DNA of 7,859 nt, taken from an uncultured Eubacteriales bacterium. GTDB lineage: Bacteria > Bacillota > Clostridia > UMGS1883 > UMGS1540. The stretch covers positions 1 through 7,859 of the forward strand of contig USAP01000075.1 of the NCBI GenBank assembly GCA_900552775.1. Direction: 5' to 3'. Positions 1-7,859 of this stretch are shown here, one piece after another. Position 1 is the first letter of the stretch, and every line of letters starts with the position of its first letter. The notes beneath the pieces were generated by a model. That model did not search any database. It saw only the letters and a list, made by a program, of their open reading frames with translations, and was not told where the DNA came from. A program made the position numbers and the translations under genes.

Positions 1-74
1 AAACTTTTTTGATTTTCTAAAACGTATTCACAATTTGTTCACACTAAATTAAAAAAATATTTAAGCGGAAACAC

Positions 75-103
75 TTGACTTTTTTGTGTTTTGGTGGTAT
101 CTT
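75..103 (+). promoter_or_regulatory. Sigma-A-type promoter of the hrcA operon
   Basis: A -35 box TTGACT (75-80, five of six matches to TTGACA) is followed after 17 bases by TATCTT (98-103, four of six matches to TATAAT). This predicts transcription starting near 110, immediately before or inside the CIRCE repeat, which is the usual geometry for HrcA-repressed operons. The DNA upstream (1-74) is very AT-rich, including a run of seven A at 51-57, and could act as an UP element. An alternative -10 (TAATAA, 103-108) would give a spacer of 22 bases and is less likely. The boxes are read by eye; the start site is inferred. Confidence 0.75.
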
Positions 104-112
104 AATAATAGA

Positions 113-139
113 TTAGCACTCGGGCAGGCAGAGTGCTAA
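113..139 (+). promoter_or_regulatory. CIRCE operator (HrcA binding site)
   Basis: TTAGCACTC (113-121), a nine-base spacer (122-130) and GAGTGCTAA (131-139) form a perfect match to the CIRCE consensus TTAGCACTC-N9-GAGTGCTAA. In Bacillota, dimeric HrcA binds this inverted repeat and blocks transcription. HrcA activity depends on GroE chaperonin, so the operon is induced when unfolded protein titrates GroE. Here the operator lies at or just after the predicted transcription start and 53 bases before the hrcA start codon. The operon is therefore expected to be autoregulated. No second CIRCE is seen in the window. Confidence 0.97.
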
Positions 140-182
140 CAAATACGATTTTCAAGCCGGGCAGTCGATACCGCGGCGGAAC

Positions 183-186
183 GGAG
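183..186 (+). promoter_or_regulatory. hrcA ribosome binding site that fixes the start at 193
   Basis: GGAG sits six bases before the ATG at 193. The reading frame is open further upstream to a GTG at 133, but that codon lies inside the right arm of CIRCE, has no Shine-Dalgarno sequence, and would add 20 residues not typical of HrcA. The ATG at 193 places the protein start at the usual HrcA N-terminus (MEISERKKQIL). Confidence 0.8.
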
Positions 187-192
187 AATACA

Positions 193-1245
193 ATGGAAAT
201 CAGTGAAAGAAAAAAACAAATATTACAGGCAATAGTTGACGATTACACCGAGACGGCAGAGCCGGTAGGCTCGCGTTCAATTGTAAAACGTCACAGCATA
301 TCTTTAAGCCCTGCCACAATACGAAACGAAATGGCGGATCTTGAGGACATGGGATTCCTTCAGAAGCCCCATACCTCTGCCGGAAGGATTCCTTCCGGGC
401 TGGGATACAGGTACTACGTAAATTCGCTTATGAACAGGTGCAAGCTTTCGGGTGACGAGACGGAAAGAATGAGGCGCGCACTTGAAATCAGGCAAAATGA
501 GCTTGATTCGCTCATTGCGGAAGCATCGGGCATTGTGTCGCGGCTTACGGCGTACACGGTTATTGCTTCATCTCCCCACGCAAAGCACCATGCGGTAAAA
601 AACATAAAGCTGCTTCCGATGGGTGAAGGGAATCTGCTTCTTGCGCTTATGACAAATGCGGGACTTATGAAAAACATGGTGATAAAAACCGCCGGCGGCG
701 TCAAAGCGGAGTTCGTGTTTGAATATTCAAAACTGCTTTCGGATATTTTTGTGGGCAACTCGCCGCATGACATAAGCGAAGAACAGTTTGCAAGGCTTTG
801 CGAAGCCTCGCACGGACACGAGGAAATATATTCCGCCGTTATAGGAGCGCTTTTTGAATGGTTTGAAAAAAGCTCTGCGGCAAATGTTTTTGCGGGTGGT
901 GTTGTAAATATATTTAATCACCCCGAGTACAAGGACATTGACAAAGCAAAAGAGTTTATAAGATTTCTCGATGACAGAAACAATATATCCGGAATGCTTG
1001 AAGGCGGCGGAGACGAAACCGACGGAGTGGATATTAAAATAGGCGATGAAAACGGGCGCGAGGAACTCAGCAGCATGAGCGTACTTACCGCAAAATACAA
1101 TGCCGGGCGTGAGCTTTCGGGCAGAATCGGAATTATAGGTCCCATGCGTATGGACTATGCGAGAGTTGTTTCAACGCTTGAAGTCATCACAGACAGACTT
1201 AATACAATAATCGGGCATATATTTGATAATGATATGAAAGGATAA
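193..1245 (+). CDS. hrcA: Heat-inducible transcription repressor HrcA
   Basis: HrcA is the DNA-binding repressor of class I heat-shock genes, acting on CIRCE, and is kept active by GroEL/GroES. The product is 350 residues, close to the roughly 340-350 usual in Bacillota. The N-terminal winged helix (about 1-80) carries the family hallmarks PVGSRSI (25-30), SPATIRNEMADLE (39-51) and PHTSAGRIPS (59-68), the last followed by GYRYYV. The middle (about 100-310) is the GAF-like and dimerisation region, less conserved. The C-terminus has the characteristic IGPMRMDYARVVS block (about 315-327). It is the first gene of its own operon, directly behind CIRCE, so it represses itself together with grpE, dnaK and probably dnaJ. 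The stop codon lies within the grpE leader, five bases before the grpE ATG, suggesting translational coupling. No damage is seen. Confidence 0.97.
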   Translation: MEISERKKQILQAIVDDYTETAEPVGSRSIVKRHSISLSPATIRNEMADLEDMGFLQKPHTSAGRIPSGLGYRYYVNSLMNRCKLSGDETERMRRALEIRQNELDSLIAEASGIVSRLTAYTVIASSPHAKHHAVKNIKLLPMGEGNLLLALMTNAGLMKNMVIKTAGGVKAEFVFEYSKLLSDIFVGNSPHDISEEQFARLCEASHGHEEIYSAVIGALFEWFEKSSAANVFAGGVVNIFNHPEYKDIDKAKEFIRFLDDRNNISGMLEGGGDETDGVDIKIGDENGREELSSMSVLTAKYNAGRELSGRIGIIGPMRMDYARVVSTLEVITDRLNTIIGHIFDNDMKG

Positions 1246-1250
1246 AGATT

Positions 1251-1766
1251 ATGGACGAAGAAAAAAAAGAAGTAACGGCGGAAGAAACCGAGAATACCGA
1301 AAACACCGCTCCCGAGGCAGATGAGCTTGCGGAAGCCAGGAAGGCGGCGGACGAATACAAAGACAAGTTTTTAAGGGTTTCTGCCGAATACGATAATTTC
1401 AGAAAACGCACGCAGAAGGAAAAAGAGGCGCTTTTTGCAGACGGGAAAGCTTCGTGTGCAAAAGAATTTCTTCCTCTTGCGGACAATATGGAAAGAGCCG
1501 TTAGCGCAATGGCGGAAGAAGCTGACGCGGACGGCATCAAAAAAGGCCTTGAAATGATTTCAAAGCAGCTTGAAGATATTTTGAAGGCTTTGAGCATTGA
1601 GGCAATTCCGGCAGTGGGCGAGGAGTTTGACCCCGAGCTTCACAATGCCGTTATGCATATAGATGATGAAACAACCGATACAAATACCGTTGTCGAAGAA
1701 TTCCAGAAAGGCTACAGAATGGACGGAAAGGTTTTAAGACACAGTATGGTAAAGGTTGCAAACTGA
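1251..1766 (+). CDS. grpE: Nucleotide exchange factor GrpE
   Basis: GrpE is a cytosolic homodimer that releases ADP from DnaK so that ATP can rebind and substrate is freed; in many bacteria it also acts as a thermosensor. The product is 171 residues. The first 30 or so are acidic and disordered-looking, rich in Glu and Thr. Residues about 30-65 form the long coiled-coil helix, including YDNFRKRT (47-54). The C-terminal beta domain ends in the GrpE signature (150-170), with FQKGYRMDGKVL and then RHSMVKV; the more usual form is RPAMVKV, so the RHS is a small variant. AAGGA (1238-1242) lies eight bases before the ATG and overlaps the end of hrcA. Only five bases separate the hrcA stop from this start, so the two genes are clearly co-transcribed. 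Confidence 0.96.
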   Translation: MDEEKKEVTAEETENTENTAPEADELAEARKAADEYKDKFLRVSAEYDNFRKRTQKEKEALFADGKASCAKEFLPLADNMERAVSAMAEEADADGIKKGLEMISKQLEDILKALSIEAIPAVGEEFDPELHNAVMHIDDETTDTNTVVEEFQKGYRMDGKVLRHSMVKVAN

Positions 1767-1800
1767 TTTAATTTGAGAGTTATTTTAGAAAGGATGATAG

Positions 1801-3639
<1,839 letters not shown>

Positions 3640-3640
3640 T

Positions 3641-3656
3641 AGGCCTATAAAAGCCT
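3641..3656 (+). other. Weak hairpin just after dnaK
   Basis: AGGCCT (3641-3646) and AAGCCT (3651-3656) can pair with one mismatch around a four-base loop, one base after the dnaK stop. It has no U-tract behind it (GTGGGGGATG follows), so it is not a terminator. It could be a 3' end or processing structure, or chance. Confidence is low. Confidence 0.25.
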
Positions 3657-3658
3657 GT

Positions 3659-3787
3659 GGGGGATGTTAAAAAACTCCGGAACGCAAACTTCAGTTTCTC
3701 GGCGTACCCCTGTGTACGCACAGCCTGCAGCAGGATTTATCTTGCTGCGGCTTGGTTTGCCGTTTCAAAGTTTTTTTCTTATCCCTC
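3659..3787. repeat. Inverted-repeat element with nested hairpins (MITE-like), dnaK-dnaJ gap
   Basis: The two ends of this stretch are imperfect inverted repeats of about 31 and 33 bases (3659-3689 and 3755-3787). Matching blocks in order are GGGAT with ATCCC, AAAAAACT with AGTTTTTT, AACG with CGTT, and CAAAC with GTTTG; three or four unpaired bases, four partly matched bases, and one bulge separate them. Between the arms are two further hairpins: GCGTAC/GTACGC with a six-base loop (3702-3719), and AGCCTGCAGCAGGAT with ATCTTGCTGCGGCT around a two-base loop (3722-3752). There is no open reading frame of interest. A short, non-coding, structured unit bounded by inverted repeats in an operon gap suggests a miniature inverted-repeat or REP-like element. 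No target-site duplication is evident. A structured RNA in the dnaK 3' region is the alternative. Confidence 0.55.
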
Positions 3788-3795
3788 AAAAAGAC

Positions 3796-3840
3796 GGGAC
3801 TGTTTAAAAAGTCAATCAGATTTTTAAACAGCCCTTTTTT
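3796..3840 (+). terminator. Intrinsic terminator or attenuator before dnaJ
   Basis: GGGACTGTTTAAAAA (3796-3810) pairs with TTTTTAAACAGCCC (3821-3834), giving a 14-bp stem with one bulged A (3799) and a ten-base loop, followed by six T (3835-3840). This has the form of a Rho-independent terminator. It ends two bases before the dnaJ ribosome binding site, leaving no room for a promoter after it. dnaJ must therefore be transcribed by readthrough. The likely effect is partial termination after dnaK, lowering dnaJ relative to dnaK. The complementary strand also has a T-run after the hairpin, though three bases further away. Confidence 0.8.
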
Positions 3841-3854
3841 GGGAAGGATAAAGT

Positions 3855-4976
3855 ATGGCGAAGAGAGATTATTATGAAGTCCTCGGCGTTTCCAAAACGG
3901 CGAGTGACGATGAAATAAAAAAAGCATACAGAAAGCTTGCAAAAAAATATCACCCCGATTTAAATAAAGACAACAAAGACGCTGAGGCTAAATTTAAGGA
4001 AGTCGGGGAAGCGTATGAGGTTTTGGGCAATAAAGAAAAACGTTCGAGATACGATAATTTCGGTCATGCCGGGGTTGATCCGTCCGCAGCAGGCGGCGGC
4101 TTCGGCGGCGCAGGATTTGACGGGTTTGATGTGGGAGATATTTTTGAAAGCTTTTTCGGCGGCGGCTTCGGCGGCGGAGGAAGACGTGCAAACGCACCGC
4201 AGAAAGGCGCAAATATCGGTCTGCGTGTTTCGGTGTCGTTTGAAGAAGCGGCATTCGGCACGAAAAAGTCCATAAATGTAACAAGATATGAGCAGTGCGA
4301 TACATGCCACGGCAGCGGCGCCGAACCCGGAACTCAGCCGGAGACCTGCCCGACTTGCCACGGAACCGGTCAAGTGCGCATGAATATGGGTTTCATAACA
4401 ACTCAGCGCACGTGCGACACGTGCCGCGGAACGGGTAAAATCGTTAAAAATCCGTGTCATACATGCCGCGGACAGGGTCAGGTAAGAAAATCACGCAAGA
4501 TAGATGTTAATATTCCGGCAGGTGTTGATACGGGACTTCGTATATCCGTAAGAGGACAGGGTAATGCAGGCAAAAACGGCGGCGAGCCCGGCGATGTTAT
4601 TTTAACCATTTCCGTAACTCCGCATCCGATTTTCAAAAGACAGGGTGACGATGTTTTGTGTGACGTTCCGATTACGTTTGCGGAAGCGGCTCTGGGTGCC
4701 GAAATCGAAGTGCCCACGCTTGACGGCAAGCGCAGCTACACAATACCCGAAGGTACGCAAAACGGCGATAAATTCTTCATACGCGATGAAGGTATGAACC
4801 GCCTGGGCGGCAGAGGACGCGGCAAAGAAGTGCTTAATATCAAAGTGGAGGTTCCGAAAAATCTGACGCCGAAGCAAAAAGAGCTTTTGCGCGCATTTGC
4901 CGAAGAACTCGGCGAGAAAAATCATAAGGAAAAGAAAAGCTTTATTGAAAAGCTCAAAAGCTATTTTAAAGAATAG
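3855..4976 (+). CDS. dnaJ: Chaperone protein DnaJ (Hsp40, type I)
   Basis: DnaJ brings unfolded substrates to DnaK and stimulates its ATPase. The product is 373 residues, the usual length. The J domain (about 4-70) has the essential HPD at 33-35. A Gly/Phe-rich linker (about 79-112) follows. The zinc-binding region holds all four CxxCxGxG repeats: CDTCHGSG (148-155), CPTCHGTG (165-172), CDTCRGTG (187-194) and CHTCRGQG (201-208), enough for two zinc ions. The C-terminal substrate-binding domains (about 212-340) include [17 protein letters not shown], and a short Lys-rich tail ends FKE. GGAAGGA (3842-3848) ends six bases before the ATG. The gene sits behind dnaK in the usual order but is separated by a repeat element and a terminator-like hairpin. 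The TAG stop abuts SLH coding sequence in the same frame; the DnaJ C-terminus itself looks natural. Confidence 0.97.
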   Translation: MAKRDYYEVLGVSKTASDDEIKKAYRKLAKKYHPDLNKDNKDAEAKFKEVGEAYEVLGNKEKRSRYDNFGHAGVDPSAAGGGFGGAGFDGFDVGDIFESFFGGGFGGGGRRANAPQKGANIGLRVSVSFEEAAFGTKKSINVTRYEQCDTCHGSGAEPGTQPETCPTCHGTGQVRMNMGFITTQRTCDTCRGTGKIVKNPCHTCRGQGQVRKSRKIDVNIPAGVDTGLRISVRGQGNAGKNGGEPGDVILTISVTPHPIFKRQGDDVLCDVPITFAEAALGAEIEVPTLDGKRSYTIPEGTQNGDKFFIRDEGMNRLGGRGRGKEVLNIKVEVPKNLTPKQKELLRAFAEELGEKNHKEKKSFIEKLKSYFKE

Positions 4977-4988
4977 ATCCCCGATGTA
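4971..4988 (+). other. Abrupt junction between the dnaJ stop and headless SLH coding sequence
   Basis: The dnaJ stop TAG (4974-4976) is followed without any spacer by codons ATC CCC GAT GTA, which read IPDV and run straight into an SLH domain. A normal gene start would need a ribosome binding site, a start codon and a signal peptide here, and none is present. The frame has no ATG, GTG or TTG before 5043. The join must lie within a few bases of 4977. It could be a genomic deletion or recombination breakpoint, or an assembly join. Confidence 0.7.
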
Positions 4989-7739
4989 AGCAAAGATGCG
5001 TCCTATGCGGAAGCAGTTACAGTTCTTTCCTCACTCAATGTTATGATTGGTGATGAAAAGGGCAATTTCAACCCGGACAAAATCTTGACAAGAGCAGAAG
5101 CTACAGCTCTTATCATGAGAGTCAAAGGCCTTGCGGAAGCAGCTGAAGGCGCTAAAGGCGCTACAGCATTTTCCGATGTTGCTGCTGATCACTGGGCATC
5201 CGGTTCAATCAACCTCGCTTATCAGAGCGGCGTTGTAAAAGGTATGGGAGACGGTACATTCGCTCCTGAGTCCGAAGTTCTTTACGAGCAGTTCGTTAAG
5301 ATGCTCGTTGCAGCTCTCGGCTATGAGCCCCAGGTAGAAACACTCGGCGGCTATCCCACAGGATACCTTGTAGTAGCTTCTCAGAAGAATATTACAAAGG
5401 GTGCTACAGGTTCTGCAGGCACACCGGTTGCAAGAAGCGTTGCAGCTCGCCTTCTCTACAATGCACTTGATGTAAACATGATGAAGCAGACAAAATTCGT
5501 TAAAGGCGAAGAAGAGTATGCAGAAGCTGAAGATAAAGAAAACTACACGCTTCTCAACAAATGCCTCGGCTTTGACAAAATCGAAGGTAAAATTGATTCT
5601 GTAAACTTCGCAGCTACAACTGATGAAGACGCTCAGACAACAGTTACTTTCGCTGCCGGCTTCAAATACAACAAGCTCAGCAAAGATGATTCTGCTGATT
5701 ATGAGAAGACATACAATGTAGGAAACACAGACGCAGCTAACTACGAGAAATTCTACGTAGTTGCATACGTTGGTGAGGACGATGCTACAGGCAAAGACAC
5801 AATCTATGCTATTTCGCCCAAAGCAAGCAAAAACAACACTCTTGAGCTTGACTACGAAGATCTCGTAAGTCTTACAAAAGACGGTAGCTCCTACAAACTC
5901 AAATATGATGACAACGGCACTGACAAAACAGTTACGCTTGACGACGCTTCCTTCTATTACAACGGCGTGGAAGATGCTACAAAAGCAATATCCTTCCTCA
6001 CTGCAGGCGACAGACCCGGTCATGTTACACTCGTAAGCAGCGAAGGCAACACAAAGACATTTGACAGTGCTTTCGTAATTGAGTACGGCGTAAGCTATGT
6101 TGTTAAGGAAATCGATTCCAAGTACAACAGAATCACCGACCTCGCTAACGAAATGACAGTAAGATTCAACAAAGATGATGTAACTTACAACTTCATCAAG
6201 AACGGTGAAAATGTAACATTTGCTGACATCGCTGTTGGCGACGTTATCACACTTGCTGACAGCTCCGACAAGAAAGTAGAAACAGTTTACATCGGCGGCG
6301 GCAAAGTTGAGGGTACTGTTACAGAAGAAAGACCTTCAAACAACGATAACTACTTCACAATCGATGGTAATGAATACAGAGTTGATAAAGCATCCGGCGA
6401 AGAAGTTTCCGTTAAGGATTCCGGCGTATTCTACTACAATATCGATAACAGAATAGTTTACAAAGATGCTACAGCAGGCAAAGTTGGCGATTACGCTTTC
6501 CTCTATACTTCAGATACAGATGTTACTCTTGGTAGCAAATCCATCGAGGTTCAGTATCTTAAAGCTGATGGCACATGGGAAGTTTCCAAGTTCGCTTCTA
6601 ACGTAACATTGAAGTATGGCAGCAAGAACACTTCTTACAAGATCAATGACATTGTTAAAGGCGATAGAGATGTACAGGTAAATGATGCTGCTGAGAAAGT
6701 TAAATTCAGCGATTACTTCGATGCAAAAGGTGCGCTTAAAGCTCCTCAGCTCGTAGAGATTTCGAAGAATTCTTCCGGTCTCGTAAACGAGGTTGCATTT
6801 GCATCCACATCAAGCGCTGATGATAAGTACTTCTACGTTAAATCTGCTGACGGTGCTGATTACACAGCTTCCAGCCAGAAGATTGGCAAGTTCTATGTAA
6901 AGAATGACACACCTGTATTCGTAGTTGATGAAAAAGCAACTTCAAATGACAAGTATGTTATGATTACAACAGCTGCTAAAGCGCTTAAAGATACACAGTC
7001 GTATGCAACGGTTAGCGCTTATGATGTTGACAGCAACAACTATCCCTCTGCTCTCGTAATTTCCAAGGAAAATATCGGAGCTGAAGCTGATTCTCACATC
7101 TTCGTTGTATCTGCCGTATCGACAGGTAACAATGCTGACAACCAGAAGGTTGCTAGAATCAAGGGTTATACCGAAGGTCAGTTCGTAACATTCGAAACAT
7201 CTGAAGACGGTGTTAAAATTGTTGACAGAGCTGACAAAGAACTGTTTGCAAGTGCAAGCTATGATACAGTAGCTTCTAACATCAATGCCGGCGACACTGT
7301 TCTCATGAGCCTTGACGCTGCAGGTGCTGTTGATAACATTAAGGTTCTCATGGCAGCTGACGATGCTAAAGACCTCAAGACATTTGATGCTTGGACAGAA
7401 GATACTGACGCTGAAGCTAACGCATTCGGTTTCGCTTACAAGACATCTTCCGGCAGCAAGATCAAACTTGCTTACAACGATGGTAAGGGCACATACGTAG
7501 CAGCTGATGACTTCATTAGACTTAGCGGAAAAGATTCCTACATCTACAAGGTAACATTCCGCGGTTCTAAGGATCCCATCATCAAAGTATCTGCTTTCTC
7601 TGAAATAGAGACAAACAACGTTGAAGAAAACGCAACAAGCAACTGGGTTTATGTTCGTGGATATGACGGTGCTACAATCGGTGCTGTAATCTATGAGAAC
7701 ACAAACGATGCTGACTTGACTGTTAAAGATGTTAAATAA
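4977..7739 (+). CDS. SLH-domain surface (S-layer-like) protein, 5'-truncated
   Basis: SLH domains anchor exported proteins to secondary cell-wall polymer, and proteins of this size are often S-layer or major surface proteins. The open frame gives 920 residues from 4977. The first ATG, at 5043, falls inside the first SLH domain and has no Shine-Dalgarno sequence, so it is unlikely to be the true start. Counting from 4977, SLH 1 spans about 3-52 and carries the wall-binding motif TRAE (38-41). SLH 2 spans about 64-116 (FSDVAADHWASG at its start), with LYEQ at the TRAE position. A third, weaker SLH unit lies at about 124-165 (GGYPTGYLVVA then RSVAARLLYNALD). The remaining 750 or so residues are acidic, rich in Asp, Lys, Ser and Thr, look beta-rich, and have no domain I recognise. 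Only one Cys is visible, near 196. The signal peptide, ribosome binding site and promoter are missing. The rest of the frame is intact, with strong codon preference (ACA for Thr, GCT/GCA for Ala), as in a highly expressed gene. Confidence 0.85.
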   Translation: MPDVSKDASYAEAVTVLSSLNVMIGDEKGNFNPDKILTRAEATALIMRVKGLAEAAEGAKGATAFSDVAADHWASGSINLAYQSGVVKGMGDGTFAPESEVLYEQFVKMLVAALGYEPQVETLGGYPTGYLVVASQKNITKGATGSAGTPVARSVAARLLYNALDVNMMKQTKFVKGEEEYAEAEDKENYTLLNKCLGFDKIEGKIDSVNFAATTDEDAQTTVTFAAGFKYNKLSKDDSADYEKTYNVGNTDAANYEKFYVVAYVGEDDATGKDTIYAISPKASKNNTLELDYEDLVSLTKDGSSYKLKYDDNGTDKTVTLDDASFYYNGVEDATKAISFLTAGDRPGHVTLVSSEGNTKTFDSAFVIEYGVSYVVKEIDSKYNRITDLANEMTVRFNKDDVTYNFIKNGENVTFADIAVGDVITLADSSDKKVETVYIGGGKVEGTVTEERPSNNDNYFTIDGNEYRVDKASGEEVSVKDSGVFYYNIDNRIVYKDATAGKVGDYAFLYTSDTDVTLGSKSIEVQYLKADGTWEVSKFASNVTLKYGSKNTSYKINDIVKGDRDVQVNDAAEKVKFSDYFDAKGALKAPQLVEISKNSSGLVNEVAFASTSSADDKYFYVKSADGADYTASSQKIGKFYVKNDTPVFVVDEKATSNDKYVMITTAAKALKDTQSYATVSAYDVDSNNYPSALVISKENIGAEADSHIFVVSAVSTGNNADNQKVARIKGYTEGQFVTFETSEDGVKIVDRADKELFASASYDTVASNINAGDTVLMSLDAAGAVDNIKVLMAADDAKDLKTFDAWTEDTDAEANAFGFAYKTSSGSKIKLAYNDGKGTYVAADDFIRLSGKDSYIYKVTFRGSKDPIIKVSAFSEIETNNVEENATSNWVYVRGYDGATIGAVIYENTNDADLTVKDVK

Positions 7740-7774
7740 TCTTACTGTTAAGATTGATTAACAAGCAATTTTTA

Positions 7775-7801
7775 GGGTCGGTGCTTTGCACCGACCCTTT
7801 T
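7775..7801 (+). terminator. Rho-independent terminator after the SLH gene
   Basis: GGGTCGGTGC (7775-7784) and GCACCGACCC (7788-7797) form a perfect 10-bp GC-rich stem with a TTT loop, extended by an A-T pair (7774/7798) and followed by TTTT (7798-7801). It lies 35 bases after the SLH stop codon, a normal position for the end of a monocistronic transcript. The stem also has A/T bases on the left side (ATTTTTA before it), so some termination from the other strand is possible. Confidence 0.93.
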
Positions 7802-7859
7802 GAAAACCGACGCGATGATAGGCACGCAACGCGATATTCGCCGCTTCACGGTAAAAAAT
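7802..7859. other. Trailing intergenic stretch, no gene seen
   Basis: These 58 bases hold no credible reading frame. The only structure noticed is the 7-mer ACGCGAT repeated at 7810-7816 and 7829-7835, 19 bases apart, in a more GC-rich context than the preceding gene. The stretch is too short to interpret. Confidence 0.4.

Noticed and set aside
35..63. Second promoter TTGTTC (35-40) with TATTTA (58-63)
   Set aside because: Spacing is 17, but each box matches only three of six consensus bases, and the 75-103 promoter is better and correctly placed for CIRCE.
133..192. N-terminal 20-residue extension of HrcA from GTG at 133
   Set aside because: The GTG is inside the CIRCE right arm, has no ribosome binding site, and the extension is unlike HrcA proteins. 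ATG 193 has GGAG six bases upstream.
4081..4190. GGCGGC-rich repeated sequence
   Set aside because: This is the Gly/Phe linker of DnaJ, where Gly codons create the apparent repeat.
3960..4460. Minus-strand reading frames across dnaJ
   Set aside because: They mirror the GC-rich Gly-codon stretch and zinc-finger repeats of dnaJ and show no protein-like conservation or start signals.
5205..6023. 272-codon reading frame on the minus strand inside the SLH gene
   Set aside because: Its many Cys, Val and Phe residues are the antisense reading of the biased ACA, GCA and AAC/GAA codons of the SLH gene. It has no recognisable domain.
7719..7754. Near-repeat of ACTGTTAAAGAT (7719-7730) as ACTGTTAAGAT (7744-7754) across the SLH stop codon
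   Set aside because: Short, AT-rich and imperfect. It may reflect a small duplication, but nothing suggests a function.

Overview
The window carries the class I heat-shock operon of a low-to-mid-GC Gram-positive bacterium, followed by a headless gene for a large S-layer-homology (SLH) surface protein. The order hrcA-grpE-dnaK-dnaJ, a perfect CIRCE operator, a 611-residue Gram-positive-type DnaK, strong AAGGA-type ribosome binding sites and an SLH protein of a style common in gut Clostridia point to Bacillota, class Clostridia, probably a relative of Oscillospiraceae/Ruminococcaceae. The family-level placement is inference from style, not from a search.

Layout: 1-112 is an AT-rich leader with a sigma-A-like promoter. 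A CIRCE inverted repeat (113-139) sits at the expected transcription start. hrcA (193-1245), grpE (1251-1766) and dnaK (1804-3639) follow with short spacers. The 215-bp dnaK-dnaJ gap is unusual. It holds a roughly 125-bp inverted-repeat element with nested hairpins, then an intrinsic terminator ending only 14 bases before the dnaJ start codon. dnaJ (3855-4976) is intact. Directly after its TAG, in the same frame, SLH coding sequence begins with no start codon, ribosome binding site or signal peptide, and runs to 7739. A strong terminator (7775-7801) closes it. The last 58 bases hold no recognisable gene.

How the genes work together: HrcA represses the operon through CIRCE. DnaK is the ATP-driven chaperone, DnaJ delivers substrates and triggers ATP hydrolysis, and GrpE exchanges the nucleotide. 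The hairpin before dnaJ could hold DnaJ output below that of DnaK. The SLH protein has no functional link to the chaperones.

The main anomaly is the dnaJ/SLH junction. It is either a real rearrangement leaving a promoterless S-layer cassette, or an assembly join at a multi-copy SLH gene family. The sequence alone cannot decide. I found no CRISPR array, tRNA, rRNA, transposase or clearly new multi-gene system.
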